A DNA stretch of 64,000 nucleotides from Diaphorobacter sp. HDW4A (GTDB taxonomy: Bacteria > Pseudomonadota > Gammaproteobacteria > Burkholderiales > Burkholderiaceae_C): the NCBI RefSeq assembly GCF_011305995.1, contig NZ_CP049910.1, positions 1,426,001-1,490,000 on the forward strand, in the 5' to 3' direction. Below the pieces are notes generated by a model, which was not told the DNA's origin, searched no databases, and worked only from the letters and a program-made list of their open reading frames with translations. Numbering within the stretch: position 1 is the stretch's first letter; each line of letters begins with the position of its first letter. Shown here one piece after another: positions 27,738-37,620 of this stretch. The translations under genes were made by a program, and so were the position numbers.

Positions 27738-28535
27738 ATGCAACATAGAACAACGGAGATGGCACCTGCGATGGTGAATGGCAAGAAAGCTTCAGGCGTG
27801 GCGCTGGTGACTGGCGCTGGTTCGGGCATTGGCAAGGCGGCGGCGCTCGCGTTGCTGGCTGATGGCTGGCGGGTGGCACTCACCGGTCGTCGCGAGACAC
27901 CGCTACGCGAAACGGCGCAGCAGTCGGGTGCGGGCGAACGAGCCTTGACTGTGACCTGCGACGTGACCGATCCGCAGTCGGTGCGCAATGCGTTCGACGC
28001 AACCGTCAGCGCCTTTGGCCGGGTGGACATGCTGTTCAACAACGCGGGCATCGGCGCGCCGGCCGTTCCGCTGGAAGACCTCTCCATCGAGCAATGGAAG
28101 GCCGTGGTCGATACCAACCTCAATGGCATGTTCTATTGCATCCAGAACGCGTTCCGCGTGATGAAAACGCAGGTGCCGCGCGGTGGTCGCATCATCAACA
28201 ATGGCTCGATCTCGGCGCACACGCCGCGCCCCAATTCGATTGCCTACACCGCCACAAAACATGCGGTGATGGGGTTGACCAAGACGGCTTCACTTGACGG
28301 CCGCAAGTACGACATCGCCGTGGGGCAGATCGATGTGGGCAATGCCGGGACCGAGCTTGCGCAACGCATGACTCAGGGGGTGATGCAGGCGCACGGAGCG
28401 GTGGCCGAGGAGCCGTTGATGGATGTGGACATCGTGGGGCAGTCCGTGCTCTATATGGCCAATTTGCCACTCGAGGCCAATGTCATGTTCCACACGGTGA
28501 TGGCGACCAAGATGCCATTCGCTGGCCGTGGTTAG
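27738..28535 (+). CDS. SDR-family NAD(P)-dependent oxidoreductase
   Basis: This 265-residue protein has the Rossmann TGAGSGIG motif (residues 25-32), NNAG (101-104), and the catalytic Ser (about 157-159), Tyr170 and Lys174 in SIAYTATKH. These are all residues needed for a classical short-chain dehydrogenase. The substrate is unknown. The frame starts at 27738, six bases after rnr; an ATG at 27771 with GGAG a little far upstream is an alternative. Its last eight bases overlap the next gene, a secreted diheme cytochrome, so translation is coupled. A cytoplasmic NAD(P) enzyme tied to periplasmic cytochromes is unusual and suggests a shared pathway rather than direct electron transfer. Confidence 0.9.
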   Translation: MQHRTTEMAPAMVNGKKASGVALVTGAGSGIGKAAALALLADGWRVALTGRRETPLRETAQQSGAGERALTVTCDVTDPQSVRNAFDATVSAFGRVDMLFNNAGIGAPAVPLEDLSIEQWKAVVDTNLNGMFYCIQNAFRVMKTQVPRGGRIINNGSISAHTPRPNSIAYTATKHAVMGLTKTASLDGRKYDIAVGQIDVGNAGTELAQRMTQGVMQAHGAVAEEPLMDVDIVGQSVLYMANLPLEANVMFHTVMATKMPFAGRG

Positions 28536-29268
28536 CCGACTTTTTCGTGCCCGATTGCTGGCGACTGTCCTGGGTGCTTTCGCCGTACACCATGTGGGTG
28601 CGCAGGTTGCTGCGTCGCCGGATTTCGCTGCGAAGCTCCATGATCCGGATGGAATGGCGACACGCACGCTGGCGTGTACGACCTGTCACGGCGCTCAGGG
28701 GCGCTCAACGACGAGCGGCTACTTTCCGCGCATTGCGGGCAAGCCATCAGGCTACCTCTACAACCAATTGCTGAATTTTCGGGATGGGCGACGCACTTAT
28801 CCGACGATGTCCTACCTGTTGGAAAACCTGACCGACGATTATCTGCGCGAGATGGCAGGGCATTTTGCATCTCTGGAGGTTCCGTATTCGCCGCCGCCTG
28901 CATCGTTGGAGTCCCAAACCGTGCTTGAGCATGGTCGCAAGCTGGTATTCGATGGTGATCCGTCGCGCTCGCTGCCCGCCTGTGTGCAATGCCATGGTTC
29001 GGCGATGACGGGTGTTCAGCCGTTTGTTCCGGGTTTGCTGGGCTTGCCGCGCGATTATCTGAATGGGCAGTTGGGGGCATGGCAGGCGGGAAAGCGCCAC
29101 GCACATGAGCCTGACTGCATGGCAGCCGTGGCAAAGCAGATGTCGCCAGAGGATGTGAGTGCCGTGTCGGCGTGGCTCTCTGTGCAGTCAGTGCCGGGTG
29201 GCGGCAAGCCTGCGGAGCGCCATGAGCAACCGCTGCCACTGCGCTGTGGTGGCATGGGAGGGGGCTGA
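28528..29268 (+). CDS. Secreted diheme cytochrome c (c4-like)
   Basis: This 246-residue protein starts at a GTG overlapping the SDR stop. A signal peptide is followed by two CxxCH haem sites, CTTCH (50-54) and CVQCH (152-156), about 100 residues apart. Each sits in a small helical domain with a distal Met, for example after [10 protein letters not shown]. The spacing and the repeated [19 protein letters not shown] and [19 protein letters not shown] motifs are typical of cytochrome c4-type two-domain electron carriers of the periplasm. It runs directly into a triheme cytochrome gene (one base between stop and next ATG), so the two likely form one electron-transfer unit. Confidence 0.9.
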   Translation: MVSRLFRARLLATVLGAFAVHHVGAQVAASPDFAAKLHDPDGMATRTLACTTCHGAQGRSTTSGYFPRIAGKPSGYLYNQLLNFRDGRRTYPTMSYLLENLTDDYLREMAGHFASLEVPYSPPPASLESQTVLEHGRKLVFDGDPSRSLPACVQCHGSAMTGVQPFVPGLLGLPRDYLNGQLGAWQAGKRHAHEPDCMAAVAKQMSPEDVSAVSAWLSVQSVPGGGKPAERHEQPLPLRCGGMGGG

Positions 29269-29269
29269 T

Positions 29270-30547
29270 ATGAGGCGCTCTCTGAAGATTGCGGGTTGGT
29301 TTGCCGCTCTTGCGGTGGCGACGGGTGTCATTGTGTATCAACTCAACCGCATTGGCGAAGCGCCGCTGGACGCTCAAGAATCGGTGCAGATCACCCCGGC
29401 ATTGGTTGCCAAGGGTGAGTATCTGGCGCGGGCGGGCAACTGCATGGCTTGTCACACGGTGGCGGGCGGTGCGTCGTTTGCGGGAGGTCTGGCGATCGAG
29501 ACACCGTTCGGCATCATCTATTCGACCAATCTCACGCCAGCCTTGCGCAATGGCATTGGTGAGTGGAGCTCGTCGGAATTCTGGCGCGCCTTGCACAACG
29601 GACGCGCGCGTGATGGGCGCTTGCTCTATCCCGCGTTTCCGTACACCAGCTACACACGGGTGATGCGCGAGGACTCCAACGCCATCTGGGCCTATCTGCG
29701 CAGTATTCCGGCGGTCGACCAGGTCAATCGCGCGAATGCACTGGATTTTCCGTTCAACACGCAGGTCGCGTTGGCGGGTTGGCGGGCCATGTTTTTTCGA
29801 CCCTCCGCGTTCGATGTGGAGTCGGGGCAATCGGTGGACTGGAATCGCGGTGCGTATCTGGTACAGGGACTCGGACATTGCGCCGCCTGTCATACGCCGC
29901 GCAATGTTCTAGGCGCCACACAGGACGGGGCTGCGTTCCGTGGTGGTTTGATTCCCGTACAGAATTGGTATGCGCCTGCGCTCAATGCGCCCCAGGAAGC
30001 GGGTGTGGCGGCGTGGTCACAAGCCGATGTGGAGCGGTTGTTGAAGGTGGGTACCGCGCCGCATGCAACGGTCTCGGGCCCCATGGCTGAGGTGGTGTTT
30101 CGCAGCACGCAGTATCTGAATGATGACGATCTCCGTTCCGCGGCGACCTATTTACGGGCGCTGCCGCAGCAGCGGGTGCCGACAGAGAAGGTGGAGTCGC
30201 CCAGTCGGAGCACTATGGAGTTGGGTGCATCGGTCTACCAACAGAATTGCGCTGCGTGCCATGGCGACAAAGGGCAGGGCGATGGCGAATCCTTCCCGGC
30301 GCTGGCGGGCAACCGTGCGGTGACACTGCACAGTCCCACGAACGTGGTGCGCATGGTCTTGAATGGCGGTTACATGCCTGCGACCGCCGGAAATCCACGT
30401 CCGCAGGGCATGCCTCCCTATCTGCATGTGCTCAGCGACAAGGAAATTGCTGCAGTGGTCACATTCATTCGCAACGCTTGGGATAATCAGGCGTCGTCTC
30501 TGGATGCGACGGATGTGTATCGCGTGCGCGAACGCCGTGGATCCTGA
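29270..30547 (+). CDS. Membrane-anchored triheme cytochrome c
   Basis: This 425-residue protein starts at the ATG at 29270; a longer frame to 29159 overlaps the diheme gene and is rejected. An N-terminal hydrophobic segment (IAGWFAALAVATGVIVYQL) anchors or exports it. Haem sites are CMACH (58-62), CAACH (204-208) and CAACH (327-331). The three-domain layout matches the cytochrome subunits of periplasmic alcohol, aldehyde, gluconate and sorbitol dehydrogenases, which pass electrons to ubiquinone or oxidases. The catalytic partner expected for such a subunit (a quinoprotein, flavoprotein or molybdoprotein) is missing; instead the neighbours are an SDR and a diheme cytochrome. Confidence 0.9.
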   Translation: MRRSLKIAGWFAALAVATGVIVYQLNRIGEAPLDAQESVQITPALVAKGEYLARAGNCMACHTVAGGASFAGGLAIETPFGIIYSTNLTPALRNGIGEWSSSEFWRALHNGRARDGRLLYPAFPYTSYTRVMREDSNAIWAYLRSIPAVDQVNRANALDFPFNTQVALAGWRAMFFRPSAFDVESGQSVDWNRGAYLVQGLGHCAACHTPRNVLGATQDGAAFRGGLIPVQNWYAPALNAPQEAGVAAWSQADVERLLKVGTAPHATVSGPMAEVVFRSTQYLNDDDLRSAATYLRALPQQRVPTEKVESPSRSTMELGASVYQQNCAACHGDKGQGDGESFPALAGNRAVTLHSPTNVVRMVLNGGYMPATAGNPRPQGMPPYLHVLSDKEIAAVVTFIRNAWDNQASSLDATDVYRVRERRGS

Positions 30548-30580
30548 GGTGGATTCCTGATTGTGTGTTGAGTGATTGTG

Positions 30581-30976
30581 ATGACAGAGTTGCCCATGTC
30601 GGTTGTTGATGGATTGGCTTTGAATGCTGCAGGTGATGCTGTGCGTCCCGTGCGGCGTGTGATCTGCCTGTGTGCGGCGTGGTGTGTGGTGTGCAATCAA
30701 TACCAACCACAGTTCGAGGCGTTGGCCGCACAGCATCCGGATGTCGAGTTCCGCTGGGTGGATGTCGAGGACGAGGAGGAGTCGATGGATGACTATGAGG
30801 TGCAGACCTTCCCTTCGTTGCTGATTTCCGAGGGTGACGAGGTGCGTTTTCTCGGTCCCGTGCTTCCGCAGATCGCTTTGATCAACACCTTGCTCAAGCG
30901 TCTGATGCAGGAGGGGGCGATCTCAGCCGATGTGCATGCGGCCCCGTTGCTTCAGCGTTTGACAAGCACACGATAG
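30581..30976 (+). CDS. Thioredoxin-fold protein with WCVVC motif
   Basis: This 131-residue cytoplasmic protein (no signal peptide) has a thioredoxin active site LCAAWCVVCNQY, with Cys35 and Cys38, and a cis-proline in QTFPSLLI. The intervening dipeptide Val-Val differs from Gly-Pro of thioredoxin, so its redox potential and partner are probably different. The C-terminal third (LLKRLMQEGAISADVHAAPL) is an added helical tail. It follows the cytochrome cluster by 33 bases on the same strand. Lack of a signal peptide argues against a cytochrome-maturation role. A GTG at 30572 is a possible alternative start. Confidence 0.8.
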   Translation: MTELPMSVVDGLALNAAGDAVRPVRRVICLCAAWCVVCNQYQPQFEALAAQHPDVEFRWVDVEDEEESMDDYEVQTFPSLLISEGDEVRFLGPVLPQIALINTLLKRLMQEGAISADVHAAPLLQRLTSTR

Positions 30977-31070
30977 TGTCCGTTTTACGACCATCACTAA
31001 TGCAAAATGCGTGCCGTGATGCTATGCAGAAACCTGTAATCGGGCTATAATCTCCTCTTCACGACCAAAC

Positions 31071-31097
31071 GGGCGGATCCTAACCGCCCTTTTTTTT
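31071..31097 (+). terminator. Rho-independent terminator upstream of rimP
   Basis: GGGCGG pairs with CCGCCC around a seven-base loop and is followed by eight T. It lies 94 bases after the thioredoxin-fold gene and 80 bases before rimP. A TATAAT at 31046-31051 precedes it. It may simply end the upstream transcript, or act as a leader attenuator of the rimP-nusA-infB operon, whose E. coli counterpart is controlled in its leader. Confidence 0.85.
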
Positions 31098-31177
31098 GGG
31101 CGTTCGCTTTCCGGCATTGAAAAAATCGGGGGTGGACGTCTGGCTTGTGCATTTGAGAAACAGGACAGAGCGCATAC

Positions 31178-31765
31178 GTGGCATTGCAGCAAATCGTTGA
31201 ACAAACCGTGACCGGGCTAGGCTATGACCTGGTGGAGATCGAACGCTCCGCAGGTGGCCTCTTGAGAATCACCATTGACCTTCCGTGGCAACCGACTGCC
31301 GGGGAGGTGTCAGCGGCTGAGCAATTCATCACGGTGGAAGATTGCGAGAAGGTCACGCGCCAGTTGCAATTTGCACTGGAAGTCGATGGTGCCGAATACT
31401 CACGTTTGGAAGTGTCGTCGCCTGGTATTGACCGTCTCCTGCGTCATGAGGCGGATTTCCAGCGCTTTGAAGGCGAAGAAGTCGACGTCACGCTCAAGGA
31501 GCCGGTCGGCGAGGCTGGTGGCGGACTCATTAACGCCAATCGCAAGAAATTTCGCGGCACGCTCGAGCGGGCCGAAAACGGTGGCTGGCAAGTGGTCTGG
31601 AGCGATGCGCCTTCAGTCAAGCCCGGTCAGCGTGTGAGCAAGAAACGTGAACCTGCACCGTTGCAGGCGCTGGGTTTCACCTTGGATGAGTTGCGCGAAG
31701 CGCGCCTCGCACCCATTGTGAATTTCAAGGGCCGTAGCGCCAAACCGGGCCAGCAGGCGGGTTGA
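31178..31765 (+). CDS. rimP: Ribosome maturation factor RimP
   Basis: This 195-residue protein starts at a GTG after a GGACAGAG stretch. MALQQIVEQTVTGLGYDLVE is the typical RimP start and the SSPGIDRLLRHEADFQRFEG segment is the family signature. RimP binds the 30S subunit late in assembly. It is the first gene of the rimP-nusA-infB-rbfA-truB cluster. An Arg/Lys-rich C-terminal extension (KGRSAKPGQQAG) makes it slightly longer than the E. coli protein. Confidence 0.96.
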   Translation: MALQQIVEQTVTGLGYDLVEIERSAGGLLRITIDLPWQPTAGEVSAAEQFITVEDCEKVTRQLQFALEVDGAEYSRLEVSSPGIDRLLRHEADFQRFEGEEVDVTLKEPVGEAGGGLINANRKKFRGTLERAENGGWQVVWSDAPSVKPGQRVSKKREPAPLQALGFTLDELREARLAPIVNFKGRSAKPGQQAG

Positions 31766-31841
31766 ACGTTTGATATACGGGGACGGTGCCGCGCTCAGTC
31801 GGCAGTCGCCTCAAAGTGATTGAAACAGGAGAGTCGTCGAA

Positions 31842-33326
31842 ATGAATCGCGAATTGTTGATGTTGGTTGAGGCCATTTCGCGTGAAAAGAATGTCGAGCG
31901 CGATGTGGTGTTGGGTGCCGTGGAATCCGCTCTGGCGCAAGCCACCAAGAAGCTCTACCCGGGCGAGGTGGATATTCGCGTGGCAATTGATCGCGATAGC
32001 GGCAATTACGACACTTTCCGTCGCTGGGTTGTCGTGCCTGACGATGCGGGTCTGCAGAACCCCGATGCAGAAGAGCTGCTGATGGATGCGCAGGACCGCG
32101 TGTCCGGCATTGCGGTGGGCGAGTTCATCGAAGAGGAAGTCGAATCCGTGCCGATCGGCCGTATCGGCGCGATGGCAGCCAAGCAGGTCATCCTGCAGAA
32201 GATCCGCGACGCCGAGCGCGAGATGCTGCTCAACGACTTCATGAGCCGTGGCGAGAAGATCTTCACCGGCACCGTCAAACGCATGGACAAGGGCGACATC
32301 ATTGTCGAGTCCGGCCGTGTGGAAGGTCGCCTGCGTCGCGGCGAAATGATTCCGAAGGAAAACCTCCGCAATGGCGACCGTGTGCGCGCCATGATCATGG
32401 AAGTCGACCTCACCCTGCGCGGCGCGCCGATCATCCTCTCACGCTCCGCGCCCGAGTTCATGATCGAGCTGTTCCGCAACGAAGTGCCCGAAATCGAACA
32501 AGGCCTTCTCGAGATCAAGAGCTGCGCTCGCGATCCGGGCAGCCGTGCCAAGATTGCTGTCCTGTCGCATGACAAGCGCGTCGATCCCATCGGCACCTGC
32601 GTCGGCGTGCGTGGCACCCGCGTGAATGCCGTGACCAATGAATTGGCCGGTGAACGCGTCGACATCGTGCTGTGGTCCGAAGACCCGGCGCAGTTCGTGA
32701 TCGGTGCGCTGGCGCCCGCGAACGTGTCCTCCATCGTTGTGGACGAAGAAAAGCACGCCATGGATGTGGTGGTGGATGAGGAAAACCTCGCCATCGCCAT
32801 TGGCCGTGGCGGCCAGAACGTGCGTTTGGCTTCCGACCTGACAGGCTGGAAGATCAACATCATGGACGCCGCCGAGTCTGCCCAGAAACAGGCCGACGAA
32901 ACCGGCGCTGCGCGCCAGCTCTTCATGGAGAAGCTGGACGTGGACGAGGAGATCGCCGACATCCTGATCGAGGAAGGCTTTGCCAGCCTCGAAGAAGTGG
33001 CCTACGTGCCGCTGCAGGAAATGCTGGAGATCGAAAGCTTTGACGAAGATACCGTGAATGAGTTGCGCGCCCGTGCCAAGGACGCCTTGCTCACCATGGA
33101 AATCGCACGCGAAGAGAGTGTGGACGGCGTATCGCAGGATCTCCGCTCTTTGGACGGCCTGACGCCTGAACAGATCGACAAGCTGGTTGCTGCCGGCGTG
33201 AACACTCGAGACGATCTGGCCGACCTGGCCATTGATGAACTGACCGAACTGACCGGCCAGACCGCAGATGACGCGAAAGCCTTGATCATGAAGGCACGCG
33301 AGCATTGGTTCACAGGTCAAGAGTAA
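31842..33326 (+). CDS. nusA: Transcription termination/antitermination factor NusA
   Basis: This 494-residue protein matches the length of E. coli NusA (495). It has an N-terminal RNA-polymerase-binding domain ([20 protein letters not shown]), an S1 domain, two KH domains ([18 protein letters not shown] and [14 protein letters not shown]) and two C-terminal acidic repeats ([37 protein letters not shown]). AGGAGAG upstream sets the ATG. It acts in pausing, termination and rRNA antitermination, and often autoregulates this operon. Confidence 0.98.
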   Translation: MNRELLMLVEAISREKNVERDVVLGAVESALAQATKKLYPGEVDIRVAIDRDSGNYDTFRRWVVVPDDAGLQNPDAEELLMDAQDRVSGIAVGEFIEEEVESVPIGRIGAMAAKQVILQKIRDAEREMLLNDFMSRGEKIFTGTVKRMDKGDIIVESGRVEGRLRRGEMIPKENLRNGDRVRAMIMEVDLTLRGAPIILSRSAPEFMIELFRNEVPEIEQGLLEIKSCARDPGSRAKIAVLSHDKRVDPIGTCVGVRGTRVNAVTNELAGERVDIVLWSEDPAQFVIGALAPANVSSIVVDEEKHAMDVVVDEENLAIAIGRGGQNVRLASDLTGWKINIMDAAESAQKQADETGAARQLFMEKLDVDEEIADILIEEGFASLEEVAYVPLQEMLEIESFDEDTVNELRARAKDALLTMEIAREESVDGVSQDLRSLDGLTPEQIDKLVAAGVNTRDDLADLAIDELTELTGQTADDAKALIMKAREHWFTGQE

Positions 33327-33349
33327 GGTCAGGGAGGTACGAGCACAAT

Positions 33350-36220
33350 ATGTCGAGTAACACAGTCGCCGAGTTCGCCACCGAACTCAAGAAAACCCCT
33401 GCCATGCTGCTGGATCAATTGATGACAGCGGGTGTGGCAAAGGCATCCCCGAGTGATGTCCTGACCGAGGCGGACAAGCAGAAGCTGCTTGCCTATCTGC
33501 AGGCCAGTCATGGCACATCTGGTGCAGATCGCAAGAAAATTACTTTGGTGAAAAAATCCACTAGCGAAATCAAGCAAGCTGATGCCACTGGCAAGGCTCG
33601 CACAATCCAAGTTGAAGTGCGCAAGAAGCGTACTTTTGTGAAGCGTGAAGACGGTACGGACGGTGGCAATACCGACGTGGCGGTCAACGACGAGCAGCAC
33701 GAGCATTCCGCAGAGGACCAGGAATTGGCGCGCCGCGAAGTCGAGGCTCGCAACAATGCCGAGTTGATCCGTCGCCAGGAAGAAGATCTGGCCACTCAGC
33801 GCTCCGAACGCGAAGAGCGCGAGCGACGTGACCGTGAAGCCGAAGAACGCGCTGCCGCCTACATGGCTGCGGAAGCGGGAAAGAAGGCTGCCGAAAACGC
33901 TGCGCGCAAGGAAGCCGCTGCGGAAGCCGTTGCCGAGGCTGAAGCCCGCAACCAGGCGCAGGCAGAAGCTCGCGCCAAGGCTGAAGCCGAGTCCAAGGCG
34001 CGTCAGGCGGAGGAATCCGCTCGCGCTGCCGATCTGGATGATCGTCGCAAGAAGGCTCTGGCGGAGGCTGAAGCCATTCGCGCCATGATGGCTGCACCCA
34101 AGAAGGTGCTCGTTGCCAAGAAGCCCGAAGAGCCCAAGCCTGTTGCCAAGCCCGCCGGTGCTGATGCCAAGAAGGGCACATTGCACAAGCCCGCTACTGG
34201 CAGCGGTGGCGCAGGTGCACGCACCAACGCGGCTGCTCCTGCCGCTGGTGCTGCGGCAGGCAAGGATGGCAAGGAAGTCAAATCCGCCAAGCTGTCTTCG
34301 AGCTGGGCCAATGATGGTCCAAAGAAGAAGGAAATCAAGACCCGTGGCGATGCTTCGGGTGGTGTGAACAACCGCTCCAACTGGCGCGGTGGTCCACGTG
34401 GTGGTCGCCGTGGCGGTGATCGTCATTCCGACCAGCATCAACAACACGCAGCAGCCGAATTCCGCGCCATTGAAGTGCACGTTCCAGAAACCATCACGGT
34501 GGCGGAACTGGCGCACAAGATGTCGGTGAAGGCCGGTGAGCTGATCAAGGTGCTCATGAAGATGGGCCAGATGGTCACCATCAACCAGATGCTGGACCAG
34601 GACACGGCCATGATCGTGGTCGAGGAAATGGGTCACACCGCAAAGGTGGCTGCACTGGACGATCCAGAAGCATTCACGGTCGAGGAAGTGTTGAACTCCG
34701 AATCCGAGCACATGCCTCGCGCGCCGGTTGTGACCGTGATGGGTCACGTCGACCACGGCAAGACCTCGCTGCTGGACTACATCCGTCGCTCCAAGGTGGC
34801 GTCGGGCGAAGCCGGCGGCATCACGCAGCACATCGGTGCATACCACGTGGAAACACCGCGCGGTATCGTCACCTTCCTTGACACCCCGGGACATGAGGCC
34901 TTCACGGCCATGCGTGCCCGCGGTGCCCAGGCTACCGACATCGTCATTCTGGTGGTCGCTGCGGACGACGGCGTCATGCCTCAGACCAAGGAAGCCATCA
35001 AGCATGCCAAGGCGGCCAAAGTGCCGATCGTGGTTGCCATCACCAAGTCCGACAAACCCGATGCCAACATCGAGCGCGTGAAGCAGGAACTGGTGGTCGA
35101 GCAAGTCGTGCCTGAAGAATACGGTGGCGATTCGCCATTCGTGGCGGTGTCTTCCAAGACCGGCACCGGCATCGACAATCTGCTCGAGCAAGTGCTGCTG
35201 CAGGCTGAAGTGCTGGAACTCAAGGCTCCAGTGGAAGCCGCTGCCAAGGGTATCGTGATCGAAGCTCAGCTCGACAAGGGTCGCGGCTCCGTGGCCACCG
35301 TGCTGGTGCAGTCCGGTACGCTTAAAGTGGGCGATATCGTTCTGGCGGGTCAGACCTTCGGCCGCGTTCGTGCGATGCTGGACGAAGACGGCAAGCAGAC
35401 CAAGGAAGCCGGTCCGTCGATCCCTGTTGAAATTCAGGGCTTGAGCGAAGTGCCGCAAGCCGGTGATGACTTCATGGTGCTGCCGGACGAACGCCGCGCT
35501 CGCGAAATCGCGACCTACCGCGCTGGCAAGTTCCGCAATACCAAGCTGGCAAAGCAGCAGGCTGCGAAGCTCGAGAACATGTTCAACGAGATGAACTCGA
35601 CAGGCCTGCAGACGCTGCCGCTGATCATCAAGGCCGACGTGCAGGGTTCGCAGGAAGCTCTGGCGACCTCGCTGCTCAAGTTGTCCACCGACGAAATCAA
35701 GGTGCAGATGGTCTACTCCGGCGTGGGTGGTATCAGCGAATCCGACGTGAATCTGGCGATTGCCTCCAAGGCCATCATCATCGGCTTCAACGTCCGCGCT
35801 GACGCTCAGGCTCGCAAGACCGCTGAGTCCAATGATGTGGATATCCGCTACTACAACATCATCTACGACGCCGTGGATGAAGTGAAGGCTGCGATGTCCG
35901 GCATGTTGGCTCCGGAACAACGCGAAGAGGCACTGGGTACGGCCGAAATCCGCACCGTGTTCGTGGCTTCGAAGATCGGTACTGTGGCTGGTTCGTACAT
36001 CACGTCCGGTCAAGTCACCCGCAACTGCAAGTTCCGCTTGCTGCGCGAAAACATCGTCATCTACACAGGTGATGTGGAGTCGGTTCGCCGCCTCAAGGAC
36101 GATGTCAAGGAAGTCAAGGAAGGCTTCGAGTGCGGTATCAAGCTGCGTAACTACAACGACATCCGTGAAGGTGATGTGCTCGAGTTCTTCGAGATCAAGG
36201 AGATTGCACGTACGCTGTAA
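33350..36220 (+). CDS. infB: Translation initiation factor IF-2
   Basis: This protein of 956 residues from the ATG at 33350 is preceded by AGGGAGG. It starts with the IF2 N-terminal subdomain ([20 protein letters not shown]). A long Ala/Glu/Arg-rich linker (about 130-260, coiled-coil-like) and a Gly/Arg patch ([14 protein letters not shown]) follow, then a second N-terminal subdomain. The G domain has [13 protein letters not shown] near residue 465, DTPGHEAF and TKSDKPDAN, and domains II-IV complete the protein. It delivers fMet-tRNA to the 30S subunit with GTP. It is the third gene of the rimP operon. Confidence 0.98.
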   Translation: MSSNTVAEFATELKKTPAMLLDQLMTAGVAKASPSDVLTEADKQKLLAYLQASHGTSGADRKKITLVKKSTSEIKQADATGKARTIQVEVRKKRTFVKREDGTDGGNTDVAVNDEQHEHSAEDQELARREVEARNNAELIRRQEEDLATQRSEREERERRDREAEERAAAYMAAEAGKKAAENAARKEAAAEAVAEAEARNQAQAEARAKAEAESKARQAEESARAADLDDRRKKALAEAEAIRAMMAAPKKVLVAKKPEEPKPVAKPAGADAKKGTLHKPATGSGGAGARTNAAAPAAGAAAGKDGKEVKSAKLSSSWANDGPKKKEIKTRGDASGGVNNRSNWRGGPRGGRRGGDRHSDQHQQHAAAEFRAIEVHVPETITVAELAHKMSVKAGELIKVLMKMGQMVTINQMLDQDTAMIVVEEMGHTAKVAALDDPEAFTVEEVLNSESEHMPRAPVVTVMGHVDHGKTSLLDYIRRSKVASGEAGGITQHIGAYHVETPRGIVTFLDTPGHEAFTAMRARGAQATDIVILVVAADDGVMPQTKEAIKHAKAAKVPIVVAITKSDKPDANIERVKQELVVEQVVPEEYGGDSPFVAVSSKTGTGIDNLLEQVLLQAEVLELKAPVEAAAKGIVIEAQLDKGRGSVATVLVQSGTLKVGDIVLAGQTFGRVRAMLDEDGKQTKEAGPSIPVEIQGLSEVPQAGDDFMVLPDERRAREIATYRAGKFRNTKLAKQQAAKLENMFNEMNSTGLQTLPLIIKADVQGSQEALATSLLKLSTDEIKVQMVYSGVGGISESDVNLAIASKAIIIGFNVRADAQARKTAESNDVDIRYYNIIYDAVDEVKAAMSGMLAPEQREEALGTAEIRTVFVASKIGTVAGSYITSGQVTRNCKFRLLRENIVIYTGDVESVRRLKDDVKEVKEGFECGIKLRNYNDIREGDVLEFFEIKEIARTL

Positions 36221-36250
36221 AGCGTCGTGTGAGCAGGAGTCAGCACGAGC

Positions 36251-36619
36251 ATGGCAGCCAAGAAATCAACCACGCCCAACCGCGGCTTCAAAGTAGCGGA
36301 TCAGATTCAGCGCGATTTGTCTGAACTGATCCGCGAGCTGAAGGACCCGCGCATCGGCATGGTGACATTGCAGGGCGTCGAAGTGACGCCCGACTACGCA
36401 CACGCGAAGGTGTTCTACAGCGTGCTTGTGGGCGATGCTGAAGCGACCGGAGAGGCGCTGAACCAGTCCGCAGGTTTTCTGCGCAATGGGCTGTTCAAGC
36501 GTCTGCACATCCATACCGTGCCCACGCTGCACTTCCATTTCGACCGCACCACCGAACGCGCGGCCGATATGAACGCCTTGATTGCCAAGGCCGTCTCTTC
36601 GCGCGCCAAGGACGACTGA
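36251..36619 (+). CDS. rbfA: 30S ribosome-binding factor RbfA
   Basis: This 122-residue protein has the KH-type RbfA pattern: [20 protein letters not shown], then [20 protein letters not shown] and [14 protein letters not shown]. It binds free 30S subunits and helps 16S rRNA 5' maturation, particularly in the cold. It starts 30 bases after infB after an AGGAG site, and its stop is two bases before truB. Confidence 0.97.
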   Translation: MAAKKSTTPNRGFKVADQIQRDLSELIRELKDPRIGMVTLQGVEVTPDYAHAKVFYSVLVGDAEATGEALNQSAGFLRNGLFKRLHIHTVPTLHFHFDRTTERAADMNALIAKAVSSRAKDD

Positions 36620-36621
36620 GC

Positions 36622-37620
36622 ATGAACGTGCCACGCACAAGGGTGCAGCGGCGCCCTGTGCATGGGGTGTTGCTGCTCGACAAGCCGCTGGGTTGGTCCA
36701 GCAACGATGTCCTTCAAAAGGTCAAGTGGTTGCTGCGCGCCGAAAAAGCGGGACACACAGGCACACTGGATCCACTTGCCAGCGGCGTTCTGCCGCTATG
36801 CTTTGGTGCGGCCACCAAATTCAGCCAGCTTCAGCTCGAAGCGCCCAAGACATACGAAGCGATTGCGCTTCTGGGCGTGACCACCACCACCGCCGATGCG
36901 GAAGGTGAAGTGGTCGCCGAGCGCGAAGTGACGTCCGACATGCTCACCACAGAGCGCATCGACGCCGTTCGCCAGCAGTTCACCGGCCCCATCCGCCAGG
37001 TCCCTCCCATGCACAGCGCATTGAAGAAGGACGGCAAGGCGCTGTATGAATATGCGCGCGCTGGCATCGAGATTGAACGCCCCGCGCGGGACGTGACGAT
37101 TCTTGCTTTGTCCATTGAGCCCGTTCAAACGCAAGAGGGCAAGCCCGCACTGCGACTCGTCGTTCAGTGCAGCAAGGGCACCTACATCCGCACGCTGGGC
37201 GAAGACATCGGCAACGCATTGGGGTGCGGCGCGCATCTCACATTCTTGCGACGCATCGACACCGGTGGCCTCAGCGTGGATCGCTGCGTGACGCTGGCCG
37301 ATCTCGAAGCCATGCCGGAAGACGAGCGCCTGTCGCATGTTCATCCGGTCGAGACGCTGCTTGCGCAGCACGAGATTGTCACGCTCGATAGTGACAATGC
37401 GGGACGATTTCTTTCGGGCATGCGCCGGCGCGGCACGTGGCCGGATTCGGAAGCGGTGGCGGTATTTGGTGACAGTCCGCACGCCTTGCTCGGGGTAGGG
37501 CATGTCACTGGGGGGGAGCTGGTGCCAGAACGCCTGCTGAGCCCGCTTGAAATTCAACAGATTCTGGAAAGAAGTTCTACGCCGCGCGCTACGCACGGCA
37601 TATTGGAAACAACGCTATGA
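36622..37620 (+). CDS. truB: tRNA pseudouridine(55) synthase
   Basis: This 332-residue protein contains [19 protein letters not shown] and the catalytic Asp50 in [16 protein letters not shown], followed by [11 protein letters not shown] and a C-terminal PUA-like extension. It isomerises U55 in the T-loop of nearly all tRNAs. It begins two bases after rbfA and its stop overlaps the typA start as ATGA, so translation is coupled in both directions. Confidence 0.98.
   Translation: MNVPRTRVQRRPVHGVLLLDKPLGWSSNDVLQKVKWLLRAEKAGHTGTLDPLASGVLPLCFGAATKFSQLQLEAPKTYEAIALLGVTTTTADAEGEVVAEREVTSDMLTTERIDAVRQQFTGPIRQVPPMHSALKKDGKALYEYARAGIEIERPARDVTILALSIEPVQTQEGKPALRLVVQCSKGTYIRTLGEDIGNALGCGAHLTFLRRIDTGGLSVDRCVTLADLEAMPEDERLSHVHPVETLLAQHEIVTLDSDNAGRFLSGMRRRGTWPDSEAVAVFGDSPHALLGVGHVTGGELVPERLLSPLEIQQILERSSTPRATHGILETTL

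Noticed and set aside
33329..36013. 894-residue minus-strand frame opposite infB
   Set aside because: Long antisense frames are expected opposite GC-rich genes. It has His/Leu-rich random composition, no domain, and infB is certain on the other strand. The same applies to frames opposite rnr (25338-27521), glyA (14031-15830) and the aroC region (4689-6272).
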